Part shown: one piece after another, positions 17,433 to 25,269 of the stretch
Layout: every line of letters begins with the position of its first letter
How positions within the stretch are numbered: position 1 is the stretch's first letter
Source: Rhodobacteraceae bacterium CG17_big_fil_post_rev_8_21_14_2_50_65_11
Lineage (GTDB): Bacteria; Pseudomonadota; Alphaproteobacteria; Rhodobacterales; Rhodobacteraceae
Direction: 5' to 3'
Length of the DNA: 42,990 nt
NCBI GenBank assembly: GCA_002783145.1
Contig: PFEX01000236.1
Coordinates: 1-42,990 of the forward strand
The notes under the pieces: generated by a model
The model's input: the letters and a program-made list of their open reading frames with translations, nothing else
Databases searched by the model: none
Told to the model about the DNA's origin: nothing
Made by a program: the position numbers and the translations under genes

Positions 17433-18179
17433 ATGCCCCAAAAATCCTTGGCAGTGTCGGATTTCGCGTGTTCGGATTGCCCGATAAGACACCGGGCCGT
17501 CTGTTCGCGCTGCGAGTCCGGTGAAATGGAACAGCTTGACGCGATCAAGTATTACAGGCGTTTCGAAGCCGGGCAGGCGATCGTCTGGGCCGGAGACAAG
17601 ATGGATTTCGTCGCGTCGGTGGTCGAAGGCGTGGCCGCCCTCACCCAGACGATGGAGGATGGCCGGCGCCAGATGGTCGGCCTGTTGCTGCCAAGCGATT
17701 TCCTTGGGCGCCCGAACCGCGAATCGGTCACCTATGATGTGACGGCGACGACGGAAGTGACGTTGTGCTGCTTCCGGCGCGTTCCGTTTCAGGGGTTGAT
17801 CGAGGCGACCCCGCATCTGAGCCAGCGGTTGCTGGAAATGACGCTGGATGAACTGGATGCGGCGCGCGAATGGATGCTGTTGCTCGGGCGCAAGACCGCG
17901 CGGGAGAAAATTGCCAGCTTCCTGTTCATCATTGCCCGGCGGGATGCCTCGCTCAAGAACTTCGGCGGATTGGAGTCGTTGTCCTTCGATCTGCCCCTGA
18001 CGCGTGAGGCGATGGCCGACTATCTTGGCCTGACATTGGAAACCGTCAGCCGACAGATGTCGGCGCTGAGGCGGGATGGTGTGATCGAATTGCAGGGCAA
18101 GCGCCATATTCTTGTCCCCAGTGTCGAAGCGCTGATGGACGAGACAGGCGACGACGCGGATGGTGGCGTCTATTCCTGA
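17433..18179 (+). CDS. fnrL: Crp/Fnr-family oxygen sensor FnrL
   Basis: The 248-residue regulator activates genes for low-oxygen respiration and haem synthesis when its 4Fe-4S cluster is intact. N-terminal cysteines at 13, 16, 24 and 27 (FACSDCPIRHRAVCSRC) and Cys112/113 (TLCCF) supply the cluster ligands. A cyclic-nucleotide-like beta roll spans about 40-120, the dimer helix about 125-155, and the C-terminal winged helix-turn-helix includes LGLTLETVSRQMSAL, where Glu203, Ser206 and Arg207 are the residues that read TTGAT. That agrees with the four FNR boxes in this window. The ATG at 17433 has AAGGAA 6 bases upstream (17421-17426). It is probably autoregulated through the box at 17383. Confidence 0.96.
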   Translation: MPQKSLAVSDFACSDCPIRHRAVCSRCESGEMEQLDAIKYYRRFEAGQAIVWAGDKMDFVASVVEGVAALTQTMEDGRRQMVGLLLPSDFLGRPNRESVTYDVTATTEVTLCCFRRVPFQGLIEATPHLSQRLLEMTLDELDAAREWMLLLGRKTAREKIASFLFIIARRDASLKNFGGLESLSFDLPLTREAMADYLGLTLETVSRQMSALRRDGVIELQGKRHILVPSVEALMDETGDDADGGVYS

Positions 18180-18348
18180 TCCGTCCTGAATATTCAGATG
18201 CTGGCCCAGTCGGTGAAGACCTGACCGGGCTTGCGGGCAGGGTTTCCCTGTGCGCGAACGCGGCGGTCGTGATGGTGCGGGACGCCGGTGGTGGCCAGGG
18301 CGGGGCGGTGTATGGGCGGTGCAGAACATGGTTTGGGGCCTCATCGGG

Positions 18349-18377
18349 TTGATGGGATCATCTGCGTTTCATATTAG
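18349..18377 (+). promoter_or_regulatory. Candidate orphan promoter in the fnrL-usp gap
   Basis: TTGATG (18349-18354) and TATTAG (18372-18377) have the ideal 17-base spacing, each matching 4 of 6 consensus bases. No plus-strand gene follows, and the -10 lies inside the palindrome at 18371-18385. Confidence 0.3.
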
Positions 18378-18385
18378 TGTAATAT
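18371..18385. repeat. Operator-like perfect inverted repeat ATATTA-GTG-TAATAT
   Basis: Six-base arms with a three-base spacer in an AT-rich island unusual for this GC-rich region. Its size and symmetry resemble a small-dimer repressor operator. It is not an FNR box. The regulator is unknown. Confidence 0.55.
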
Positions 18386-18440
18386 AAACACTTATGCAAG
18401 GATATTCCGTGGCGTGTTCGCGGCCTTGAGGGCCGCACCG

Positions 18441-18470
18441 AAAAAGGGCGCCCGCACGGACGCCCTTTGC
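18441..18470 (-). terminator. Rho-independent terminator of usp
   Basis: AAAGGGCG (18443-18450) pairs with CGCCCTTT (18461-18468). On the minus strand the stem is followed by a T-rich run (CCCTTTTTCGG), about 27 bases after the usp stop. On the plus strand the stem could also end a transcript, but only TTTGCTT follows. Confidence 0.8.
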
Positions 18471-18496
18471 TTCGGCGATGATCGTCTGACGAGGCG

Positions 18497-19336
18497 TCAA
18501 TGCGCCATCAGCACCGGAATCTCCGCCTGTTCCAGCAGGTTGCGTGTGGCCCCGCCCAGGATCGCCTCGCGGAACCGGGAATGCCCGTAGGCGCCCATCA
18601 CCAGAAGATCGGCGTTCTGGTCGCTGACATGGCGCAGGATCATGTCAGAGATCCGCGGCATGGTGCAGGCGACGATCGACACCTCGACATTGGCACCGTG
18701 GCGGGTCAGCATCTCCGACAACTCGGTTCCGGGATCGGCGGTTTCGGTGCCGTGGCGCTGTGGGTCGATGATCAGGATCTCGACCTCCTTCGCCGCCAGC
18801 AACAAAGGCATCGCGCGGCGCACGGCGCTTAGCGCCTCGGTGCTTTCGTTCCACGCGATGACCACGCGCGATGGCCGAGTGTCGGGCGCCTTGTCGCCCG
18901 GCAGGACCATGACCGGCGCCTGCCCCTGGAACATGGCCGCTTCGATGATGACGGGCGCGTCCATTGTGCGGCTTTCACCATACGGTCTTGGCAGCATCAC
19001 GAGGTCGGAAAACCGGGCCCGCCTGGCGACCAGCCCGGCGACCGATGCGGTCTGCGCAATGACAGCATCGACCCCCCAACTGATTTCGCTGTGCCCAAGC
19101 CTGTCGCGCACGGATTGTTCAAGCGCCTTTGCCTCGTTTTGGGCGTAGAGCAGGGTTTCTTCATGCATCAGTGCGGTCGCGCCGGCAAAGTAATACCCCG
19201 TTTGCGTTCGGTCGATCCCGAGGCAGAGAACATCCAGATGCGCGCCCTCGGCGCGAGCGAAGGGAATTGCGGCCTCCAGAACGGGACTCACGTCCTCTTG
19301 GTCGGTGATGACGGTGAATATGCTCTTATAGGCCAT
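18497..19336 (-). CDS. Universal stress protein (tandem UspA-like)
   Basis: The 279-residue protein has two Usp folds: a degenerate N-terminal one (about 1-145) and a C-terminal one (about 155-279) that ends with the ATP-binding motif GAYGHSRFREAILGGATRNLL. It is cytoplasmic. Its place between fnrL and ccoN is the same as in Rhodobacter sphaeroides, pointing to a role in low-oxygen adaptation. Regulation is well supported by position: FNR box 19391-19404 is centred 41.5 bases before a predicted start near 19356, with a -10 TATTAA on the minus strand (19363-19368) and a GGAGG ribosome site before the ATG. The biochemical function is unknown. Confidence 0.92.
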   Translation of the reverse strand: MAYKSIFTVITDQEDVSPVLEAAIPFARAEGAHLDVLCLGIDRTQTGYYFAGATALMHEETLLYAQNEAKALEQSVRDRLGHSEISWGVDAVIAQTASVAGLVARRARFSDLVMLPRPYGESRTMDAPVIIEAAMFQGQAPVMVLPGDKAPDTRPSRVVIAWNESTEALSAVRRAMPLLLAAKEVEILIIDPQRHGTETADPGTELSEMLTRHGANVEVSIVACTMPRISDMILRHVSDQNADLLVMGAYGHSRFREAILGGATRNLLEQAEIPVLMAH

Positions 19337-19362
19337 GTGCGTCCTCCGTAGCTGCTGCGCGA

Positions 19363-19368
19363 TTAATA
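19363..19368 (-). promoter_or_regulatory. -10 element of the FNR-dependent usp promoter
   Basis: Minus-strand TATTAA, centred 32 bases from the centre of FNR box 19391-19404, the spacing expected for class II FNR activation. The predicted start is about 19356, giving a leader of about 20 bases with GGAGG. Confidence 0.55.
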
Positions 19369-19390
19369 CGAACGTAGATTGAGCGACACA

Positions 19391-19404
19391 TTGACATGCA
19401 TCAA
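19391..19404. promoter_or_regulatory. FNR box 1 between usp and ccoN
   Basis: TTGAC-ATGC-ATCAA, one mismatch to the FNR consensus. It is placed at -41.5 for usp and about -74.5 for ccoN, 33 bases (about three helix turns) from box 2. Confidence 0.88.
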
Positions 19405-19423
19405 GCCGCCAGATGAGACTACA

Positions 19424-19437
19424 TTGACATAGATCAA
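19424..19437. promoter_or_regulatory. FNR box 2 between usp and ccoN
   Basis: TTGAC-ATAG-ATCAA, one mismatch to the FNR consensus. A -41.5 position predicts a ccoN start at about 19472, leaving a 58-base leader before the ATG at 19530, with GAGGGA just upstream of it. Confidence 0.9.
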
Positions 19438-19529
19438 AGCCGGATCGTGTCGCCTGCGCGATCTGGAGGAAGATGGAACCGTTCCGGGCGGCTTACGAGT
19501 CGCGCCGGGGCACGATAGAGGGACGATCA

Positions 19530-21134
19530 ATGCTTGATTACGTGAAGCTCCTGATCCTTGGCCTGGTCGCGGTGCTCGCCGCGATCGCGGCAAGCTACGC
19601 CCGGGACATGTTGTACATGGTTCACATGATCCTGGTCATGGTGACGGCATCCGGGCTTTTTCTGTGGCAGTTGCGCCGCACGGATGAACCGGTTCCGGCC
19701 GAGGTGCTGGAAACCGAATACATGGACGGTCCGGTTCGGGTCGGTGTAATCCTGACAGCCTTCTGGGGCGTTGTTGGTTTCCTCGTCGGGGTCTGGATCG
19801 CATTTCAGCTGGCTTTCCCGCAGCTCAATTTCGATTGGGCGCAGGGATACATGAACTTCGGTCGCCTGCGTCCGCTGCACACCTCTGCGGTGATCTTCGC
19901 CTTCGGGGGGACCGGTCTGCTGGCATCGTCGTTCTACGTTGTGCAGCGCACCTCGGCGGCACGCTTGTGGGGCGGTGGCCTGGCGTGGTTCGTCCTCTGG
20001 GGCTACCAGTTCTTCATCCTGCTGGCCGCGACCTCCTATATCCTCGGCGGGTCGCAAAGCCGCGAATACGCCGAACCCGAATGGTATATCGACCTGTGGC
20101 TGACCGTGGTCTGGGTGGCTTACCTGGTGCTGTACATGGGCACGCTGATCAAGCGCAAGGAACCGCATATCTACGTCGCCAACTGGTTTTACCTCAGCTT
20201 CATCGTCACCGTGGCGATGCTGCACGTGGTCAACAACCTTGCCGTGCCGGTGTCGATCTTCGGGTCGCGCTCCGTTTCGCTGATGTCCGGTGTGCAGGAC
20301 GCCATGACGCAGTGGTGGTACGGCCACAACGCCGTGGGCTTTTTCCTGACCGCGGGCTTCCTGGGCATGATGTATTACTTCATCCCGAAGCAGGCCGAGC
20401 GCCCGGTCTATTCCTACAAGCTGTCGATCATCCACTTCTGGGCGCTGATCTTCCTCTACATCTGGGCCGGTCCGCACCACCTGCACTATACCGCGCTGCC
20501 GGATTGGGCCTCGACCCTCGGCATGGTGTTCTCGATCGTGCTGTGGATGCCCAGCTGGGGTGGCATGATCAACGGCCTGATGACGCTGTCGGGCGCGTGG
20601 GACAAGCTGCGCACAGATCCGGTGCTGCGGATGATGGTGACCTCGGTGGCGTTCTACGGGATGTCGACCTTCGAAGGTCCGATGATGTCGATCCGCGCGG
20701 TGAACTCGCTGTCGCATTACACCGACTGGACCATCGGCCACGTCCATTCCGGCGCGCTTGGCTGGAACGGAATGATCACCTTCGGGATGCTCTACTACCT
20801 TGTGCCGAAACTGTGGAACCGTCAGGCGCTGTACAGTCTGCGGATGGTCAGTTGGCACTACTGGCTCGCCACGATCGGTATCGTGCTCTACGCCGCGTCG
20901 ATGTGGGTGAGCGGCATAATGGAAGGATTGATGTGGCGTGAGGTGGATGCACAAGGCTTCCTTGTGAACAGCTTCGCCGACACCGTTGCCGCCAAGTTCC
21001 CGATGTATGTGGTCCGTGGCCTCGGCGGGGTTCTCTACCTCACGGGCGCGCTGATCATGGTTTATAACCTGTGGATGACCGTGCGGAAGGGTGTTGCCAG
21101 GGCAACCACCTCTGCTGCGGCGCCGGCTGAATAA
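19530..21134 (+). CDS. ccoN: cbb3-type cytochrome c oxidase subunit I (CcoN)
   Basis: This 534-residue catalytic subunit reduces oxygen at the haem b3-CuB centre and pumps protons. It has about 12-14 membrane helices. Ligand motifs are in order: [12 protein letters not shown] (low-spin haem b His), [11 protein letters not shown] (CuB His), [25 protein letters not shown] (the paired CuB His) and [16 protein letters not shown] (haem b3 and haem b His). I take the ATG at 19530, with GAGGGA 6 bases before it and a 58-base leader from the predicted FNR promoter; an in-frame ATG at 19473 would sit on the predicted transcription start and has a badly spaced SD. First gene of ccoNOQP; ccoO starts 13 bases after the stop. 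Confidence 0.97.
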   Translation: MLDYVKLLILGLVAVLAAIAASYARDMLYMVHMILVMVTASGLFLWQLRRTDEPVPAEVLETEYMDGPVRVGVILTAFWGVVGFLVGVWIAFQLAFPQLNFDWAQGYMNFGRLRPLHTSAVIFAFGGTGLLASSFYVVQRTSAARLWGGGLAWFVLWGYQFFILLAATSYILGGSQSREYAEPEWYIDLWLTVVWVAYLVLYMGTLIKRKEPHIYVANWFYLSFIVTVAMLHVVNNLAVPVSIFGSRSVSLMSGVQDAMTQWWYGHNAVGFFLTAGFLGMMYYFIPKQAERPVYSYKLSIIHFWALIFLYIWAGPHHLHYTALPDWASTLGMVFSIVLWMPSWGGMINGLMTLSGAWDKLRTDPVLRMMVTSVAFYGMSTFEGPMMSIRAVNSLSHYTDWTIGHVHSGALGWNGMITFGMLYYLVPKLWNRQALYSLRMVSWHYWLATIGIVLYAASMWVSGIMEGLMWREVDAQGFLVNSFADTVAAKFPMYVVRGLGGVLYLTGALIMVYNLWMTVRKGVARATTSAAAPAE

Positions 21135-21147
21135 GGAGGGCTGAACA

Positions 21148-21870
21148 ATGGCTGCTCTCGACGGACACGCTAAAATCGAGAAGAACGCGACCCTGCTTCT
21201 GGCGCTCAGCTTCGCTGTCGTCACCGTGGGTGGGGTCGTGGAAATTGCGCCGCTTTTCTACCTCGACAACACGATCGAGGAGGTGGAAGGCGTGCGCCCC
21301 TACTCACCGCTGGAACTGGCCGGGCGCGAGATCTACGTCCGGGAAGGCTGCTACGTGTGCCACAGCCAGATGATCCGGCCGATGCGCGACGAGGTCGAAC
21401 GCTATGGCCACTACAGCCTCGCGGCGGAATCGATGTATGACCATCCGTTCCAGTGGGGATCGAAGAGAACCGGGCCCGACCTTGCCCGCGTCGGCGGTCG
21501 TTACTCGGACAACTGGCATGTCGATCACCTGACCGATCCGCAGTCGGTGGTGCCGGAATCGGTGATGCCGGCCTACGGATACTTTGCAAACCGGGTCATC
21601 GACCCGGAGTATATCGGCGACCTGATGTCGACGCACCGGCTGGTGGGCGTGCCCTATACCGACGAGATGATAGAGCAGGCGCAATATGATTTCGTCCAGC
21701 AGGCCACCGATTTCGGGGATGACGTGGTTGCCGAACGCTATCCGGGGGCGCAGGTCCGCGACTTCGATGGCAACCCGGCGGTGACGGAGATGGATGCGGT
21801 GATCGCTTATCTGCAAATGCTTGGCACGTTGGTCGATTTCTCGACCTTCACGCCGGATGAAAGCCGCTGA
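21148..21870 (+). CDS. ccoO: cbb3 oxidase subunit II, mono-haem cytochrome c (CcoO)
   Basis: The 240-residue membrane-anchored cytochrome passes electrons from CcoP to CcoN. One N-terminal helix lies about residues 17-37. The haem attachment site [23 protein letters not shown] (CxxCH about residue 66-70) is diagnostic of CcoO, and downstream methionines such as those in [10 protein letters not shown] supply the axial ligand. An SD-like GGAGGG lies 8 bases upstream. It is the second gene of the operon; ccoQ starts 10 bases after its stop. Confidence 0.97.
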   Translation: MAALDGHAKIEKNATLLLALSFAVVTVGGVVEIAPLFYLDNTIEEVEGVRPYSPLELAGREIYVREGCYVCHSQMIRPMRDEVERYGHYSLAAESMYDHPFQWGSKRTGPDLARVGGRYSDNWHVDHLTDPQSVVPESVMPAYGYFANRVIDPEYIGDLMSTHRLVGVPYTDEMIEQAQYDFVQQATDFGDDVVAERYPGAQVRDFDGNPAVTEMDAVIAYLQMLGTLVDFSTFTPDESR

Positions 21871-21880
21871 GGGGGTAACG

Positions 21881-22099
21881 ATGGAAGATAGCTATACCAT
21901 CATGCGGGTATTCGCAGGCACCGGGGGGCTGCTGTTCATGTTCCTCGCGTTTATCGGCGTGGTCCTGTTCATCTTCCGGCCCGGAAGCCGGAAGGTCCAC
22001 CAGGACAGTGCAAATATCCCGTTTCGCCATGACGACAAACCGGCCCGACGCCAATCTGGCACCGACCGGGACGCCCATCTGACGGAGGCGCGGCAATGA
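21881..22099 (+). CDS. ccoQ: cbb3 oxidase small subunit CcoQ
   Basis: This 72-residue protein has one membrane helix (about residues 11-32, GTGGLLFMFLAFIGVVLFIF) and a charged cytoplasmic tail, the layout of CcoQ, which stabilises the cbb3 complex and in Rhodobacter has been linked to signalling oxidase activity to the PrrBA system. The ATG at 21881 follows a GGGGG purine tract. The tail is longer than in the shortest family members. The stop overlaps ccoP by 4 bases. Confidence 0.92.
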   Translation: MEDSYTIMRVFAGTGGLLFMFLAFIGVVLFIFRPGSRKVHQDSANIPFRHDDKPARRQSGTDRDAHLTEARQ

Positions 22100-23004
22100 C
22101 CGGAAAAGAACACTCAACAGACTCGAAGCTTCTTGAAGGGGATCCCGAAACCACGGGTCATTCCTGGGACGGCATCAAGGAATTCAACAATCCGCTGCCC
22201 CGTTGGTGGTTGTGGACGCTGTACGGCTGCATCGTCTGGGCCATCGGCTACAGCGTGCTCTATCCGGCATGGCCGCTGGTTAACTCCGCGACCTCCGGGA
22301 TCCTCGGCTATTCGACCCGCGGCGAGGTGGCTGCGGATATTTCCAGTTTCGAGGCGATGAACGCCCCGATCCGGGCCGAGATCGAAGAGGTCGAGCTTGC
22401 CGCGATCAACCCCGACGACAACCCCCATCTCTACAACTACGCCCAGCAGGGCGGGCGGGCGTTGTTCATGACATGGTGTTCGCAATGCCACGGGTCCGGC
22501 GCCGCAGGGGTTCAGGCCTCTGGCTATCCCAACCTGCTGGATGACGATTGGCTCTGGGGTGGCTCACTGGAGGATATCCACTATACGATCAGTCATGGGA
22601 TCCGGAACGAGGATGATTTCGACGCCCGCTATTCCCAGATGACGCCCTTCGGTGACATCCTGACCGACGAGGAAATCGACAGCGTCGTGCAATACGTGCG
22701 CAGCATTTCCGATCAGGATCACGACACCACGCTGGCGAGCGCAGGTGAAGAGGTGTTCCTGAACAACTGCGCCGCCTGCCACATGGATGATGGTACCGGG
22801 GATCGCTTCCTCGGGGCCCCGAACCTGACAGATGCGATCTGGCTCTACGGCGGCGACGTGGACACGCTGGAACAGACCGTGCGCTATGCCCGCTTCGGCG
22901 TCATGCCGCCATGGTCCGCGGAGGCGTCCGATACCGGGCGCCTGTCCGAGGCCGAGGTGCGCTCGCTCGCGGTTTACGTCCACTCGCTGGGCGGCGGGGA
23001 GTAA
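22096..23004 (+). CDS. ccoP: cbb3 oxidase subunit III, di-haem cytochrome c (CcoP)
   Basis: The 302-residue subunit receives electrons from the bc1 complex through soluble or membrane cytochromes. The family N-terminus HSWDGIKEFNNPLPRWWLW precedes a membrane helix (about 35-60). Two cytochrome c domains follow with haem sites WCSQCH (about 130-135) and NCAACH (about 224-229). Axial methionines are likely in SQMTPFG and GVMPPW. It starts inside the ccoQ stop (ATGA) and is the last structural gene; a hairpin with a T-run follows at 23050-23097. Confidence 0.97.
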   Translation: MTGKEHSTDSKLLEGDPETTGHSWDGIKEFNNPLPRWWLWTLYGCIVWAIGYSVLYPAWPLVNSATSGILGYSTRGEVAADISSFEAMNAPIRAEIEEVELAAINPDDNPHLYNYAQQGGRALFMTWCSQCHGSGAAGVQASGYPNLLDDDWLWGGSLEDIHYTISHGIRNEDDFDARYSQMTPFGDILTDEEIDSVVQYVRSISDQDHDTTLASAGEEVFLNNCAACHMDDGTGDRFLGAPNLTDAIWLYGGDVDTLEQTVRYARFGVMPPWSAEASDTGRLSEAEVRSLAVYVHSLGGGE

Positions 23005-23049
23005 TCCCCGACAAGAATTCCGGTGGCCCTTCACGGCCGCCGGAAAAGG

Positions 23050-23097
23050 TGCCGGCCCTGGTCCTGTTCGCGCGTTTCCTGCGGGGCCGGCATTTTC
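23050..23097 (+). terminator. Probable terminator after ccoNOQP
   Basis: TGCCGGCCC (23050-23058) pairs with GGGCCGGCA (23084-23092), followed by TTTT. The 25-base loop is long, which lowers confidence. Confidence 0.55.
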
Positions 23098-23242
23098 CTT
23101 TCGGATTCCTTGACATGTTGCCCAACATCGACGCCGACTCTGCCAAGGGTCGGCATTCCGCGTTTCGGATCGGGTATTTCGACGCACCCCCTGTCAAAAC
23201 CTATTCCTGCAACTCACCTTTTACGTATCAAGCGGCAGAGAC

Positions 23243-23256
23243 TTGATCCACGTCAA
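23243..23256 (+). promoter_or_regulatory. FNR box of the ccoGHIS promoter
   Basis: TTGAT-CCAC-GTCAA, one mismatch to the FNR consensus. At -41.5 it predicts a transcription start near 23291 and a -10 near 23279-23284 (TACACC), inside the first copy of the tandem repeat. Confidence 0.87.
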
Positions 23257-23275
23257 GGTTGCCCTGCCGTGCGGC

Positions 23276-23311
23276 ATCTACACCACGATCACGATCTACA
23301 CCACGATCACG
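23276..23311 (+). repeat. 18-bp tandem direct repeat in the ccoG leader
   Basis: Two identical, directly adjacent copies of ATCTACACCACGATCACG (23276-23293 and 23294-23311). The first copy covers the expected -10 and start site of the FNR-controlled promoter. Confidence 0.95.
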
Positions 23312-23345
23312 CCAAGGTAATCCGACTCGAAAGGTAACTCCGGCC

Positions 23346-24773
23346 ATGAGTTCCACAGAAGAACCGCAAAAGCTCTATGCCGCCCGCGAACCCGTGTTTC
23401 CCAAGCGGGTCAGCGGGGCATTTCGCAACCTCAAGTGGATCATCATGATCGTGACCCTTGGCATCTACTACCTGACGCCATGGATCCGCTGGGATCGTGG
23501 CCCGTCGCTGCCCGATCAGGCGGTGTTGATGGACCTGGCCAGCCGACGCTTCTTCTTTTTCTGGATCGAGATCTGGCCTCATGAATTTTACTTCGTCGCC
23601 GGTCTTTTGATCATGGCGGGGCTTGGCCTTTTCCTGTTCACCTCGGCGCTTGGCCGGGTCTGGTGCGGTTATGCCTGCCCGCAGACCGTGTGGACCGACC
23701 TCTTTTACACCGTCGAACGCTGGATCGAGGGCGACCGCAACGCGCGCCTGCGGCTTTGGAAACAGAAATGGGACGCCAAGAAACTGCGCCTTCGGATCAC
23801 CAAGTATATCATATGGTTCCTGATCGCGGTCGCCACTGGCGGTGCCTGGGTGTTCTACTTCACCGATGCGCCGACGCTGGCGATGAACCTCGTCACCTTC
23901 AATGCGCCCTACGTGGCCTACGCCACCATCGGCATCCTGACCGCGACGACCTTCGTTTTCGGCGGCTTCATGCGCGAACAGGTCTGCATCTACATGTGCC
24001 CATGGCCGCGTATCCAGGCGGCCATGATGGACGAGGATTCGCTGACCGTCGCCTACCGCGAATGGCGTGGCGAACCGCGTGGCAAGCACCGCAAGGGCGC
24101 TGATGCGGACCAGCTTGGCGATTGCATCGACTGCATGGCCTGCGTCAATGTCTGCCCAGTGGGCATCGACATCCGCGACGGCCAGCAACTGGAATGCATT
24201 ACCTGTGCGCTGTGCATCGACGCCTGCGACGACATCATGGACAAGATCGGCAAGCCGCGCGGGCTGATCGACTACATGGCATTGACGGACGAGTCGAACG
24301 AACGCGCCGGCAAGCCGAAGATCCCGGTGTGGAAACATATCTTCCGTGTGCGCACCATCATGTATACCGCGCTATGGTCCGCCATCGGCATCGGGCTGGT
24401 CGTGCTGCTGTTCATCCGATCCGATATCGACATGACGGTGTCGCCGGTGCGCAACCCGCAATACGTCACTCTCTCGGACGGAACGATCCGCAACACCTAT
24501 GACGTTCGGGTGCGCAACATGCAGCACGATGAAACCACGTTCGCCTTTTCTCTGACGTCGGAGACGCCGCTGGATATCGAGGTGGAAGGCGCGAACGGCC
24601 TGTTGGTGGCGGTGCCGCCTGACAGCATCGGGTCGCATCGTATCTACGTGACGGCGGCCCCCGACAGCCTGGCCGCGAACCGTGAGCGGACGGAGTTCCG
24701 GCTCTGGCTGGAAGACGAGACCAGTGGCACGCGCAGCTATTCCGACACGGTGTTCAATGGACGGGACAACTGA
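23346..24773 (+). CDS. ccoG: cbb3 oxidase assembly protein CcoG (RdxB/FixG)
   Basis: This 475-residue polyferredoxin in the inner membrane is needed for copper delivery to cbb3 oxidase; it has been linked to Cu(II) reduction. Membrane helices lie about residues 30-50, 80-105, 155-175 and 190-210, with the family motifs CGYACPQTVWTDLF and CIYMCPWPRIQAAM. Two 4Fe-4S ferredoxin motifs follow: CIDCMACVNVCPVG and CITCALCIDACD. A last helix (about 335-355) precedes a C-terminal periplasmic Ig-like domain. The ATG at 23346 is chosen because the upstream in-frame extension translates the tandem repeat into an Arg/Thr/Pro-rich, non-family sequence. ccoH begins 2 bases after the stop. Confidence 0.96.
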   Translation: MSSTEEPQKLYAAREPVFPKRVSGAFRNLKWIIMIVTLGIYYLTPWIRWDRGPSLPDQAVLMDLASRRFFFFWIEIWPHEFYFVAGLLIMAGLGLFLFTSALGRVWCGYACPQTVWTDLFYTVERWIEGDRNARLRLWKQKWDAKKLRLRITKYIIWFLIAVATGGAWVFYFTDAPTLAMNLVTFNAPYVAYATIGILTATTFVFGGFMREQVCIYMCPWPRIQAAMMDEDSLTVAYREWRGEPRGKHRKGADADQLGDCIDCMACVNVCPVGIDIRDGQQLECITCALCIDACDDIMDKIGKPRGLIDYMALTDESNERAGKPKIPVWKHIFRVRTIMYTALWSAIGIGLVVLLFIRSDIDMTVSPVRNPQYVTLSDGTIRNTYDVRVRNMQHDETTFAFSLTSETPLDIEVEGANGLLVAVPPDSIGSHRIYVTAAPDSLAANRERTEFRLWLEDETSGTRSYSDTVFNGRDN

Positions 24774-24774
24774 A

Positions 24775-25263
24775 ATGGCCGAGGAAAACGACTTCACCCC
24801 GCGCGGCCGTGAGCTGACCGGCCGAAAGATGCTGATGATCTTCGGCGGCGGCTTTGCCGTCATCCTCGGGGTGAACCTCTTCATGGCATTCAGCGCGATT
24901 CGCACCTTTCCGGGGCTCGAAGTCTCCTCGTCCTACGCCGACAGCCAGGATTTCGACGTGCGGCGTGATGCACAGGAGGCGCTTGGCTGGACGGCCGAGG
25001 TGTCGCTGGACGAGGAGGCCGGGATTCTGACCCTGCATCTTCTGGATTCGGCCGGCAATCCTGCGGTTCCGGCGGAGTTTCAAGCGCTGCTGACCCGGCC
25101 CACCAACCGCGAGCATGACCAACTGCTGGACCTGACGCGCAACAGCGGGGCCTTCGTGGCTCCCGTCGATATCGCGCCGGGACGCTGGCGCCTGCGCCTG
25201 ACGGGGACGGCACGCGACGGCACCGACTATCGCCACAACATCACCTTCAGCGTGCAGGGGTGA
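24775..25263 (+). CDS. ccoH: cbb3 oxidase assembly protein CcoH (FixH)
   Basis: The 162-residue protein has a single N-terminal membrane helix (about residues 20-42, MLMIFGGGFAVILGVNLFMAF) and a periplasmic FixH domain beginning SSSYADSQDF and containing the conserved GW of DAQEALGW. CcoH associates with the oxidase during assembly. I choose the ATG at 24775, just past the ccoG stop; an ATG at 24757 inside ccoG would add six residues. It lies in the ccoGHIS operon, 6 bases before ccoI. Confidence 0.93.
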   Translation: MAEENDFTPRGRELTGRKMLMIFGGGFAVILGVNLFMAFSAIRTFPGLEVSSSYADSQDFDVRRDAQEALGWTAEVSLDEEAGILTLHLLDSAGNPAVPAEFQALLTRPTNREHDQLLDLTRNSGAFVAPVDIAPGRWRLRLTGTARDGTDYRHNITFSVQG

Positions 25264-25269
25264 CAGCGC

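Larger units (their letters stand above)
18180..18496. other. Intergenic region between convergent fnrL and usp
   Basis: No protein gene longer than about 11 codons is supported. The stretch holds a 12-base perfect palindrome CTGAATATTCAG (18186-18197) just after the fnrL stop, an AT-rich island with an operator-like palindrome and a plausible plus-strand promoter (18349-18385), a small GCGGCC/GGCCGC hairpin (18420-18436) and the usp terminator (18441-18470). Confidence 0.6.
23005..23345. other. Intergenic region between ccoP and ccoG
   Basis: This 341-base gap holds a probable ccoNOQP terminator (23050-23097), an FNR box (23243-23256) and an 18-base tandem direct repeat (23276-23311). I see no gene in it. 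The features indicate that ccoGHIS has its own oxygen-controlled promoter. Confidence 0.7.

Noticed and set aside
18186-18197. Palindrome CTGAATATTCAG after the fnrL stop as a terminator
   Set aside because: Self-complementary with no loop and no T-run; noted only as a feature of the gap.
17412-18344. 310-codon frame antisense to fnrL starting in the convergent gap
   Set aside because: No ribosome site or recognisable domain; it mirrors fnrL codons.
19473-19529. Earlier ATG for ccoN at 19473
   Set aside because: The SD is too close, the added residues are not family-like, and the predicted FNR-dependent start falls at about 19472, favouring ATG 19530.
19527-21224. 565-codon open frame antisense to ccoN
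   Set aside because: Shadow of a strongly conserved membrane protein; no start context or domain.
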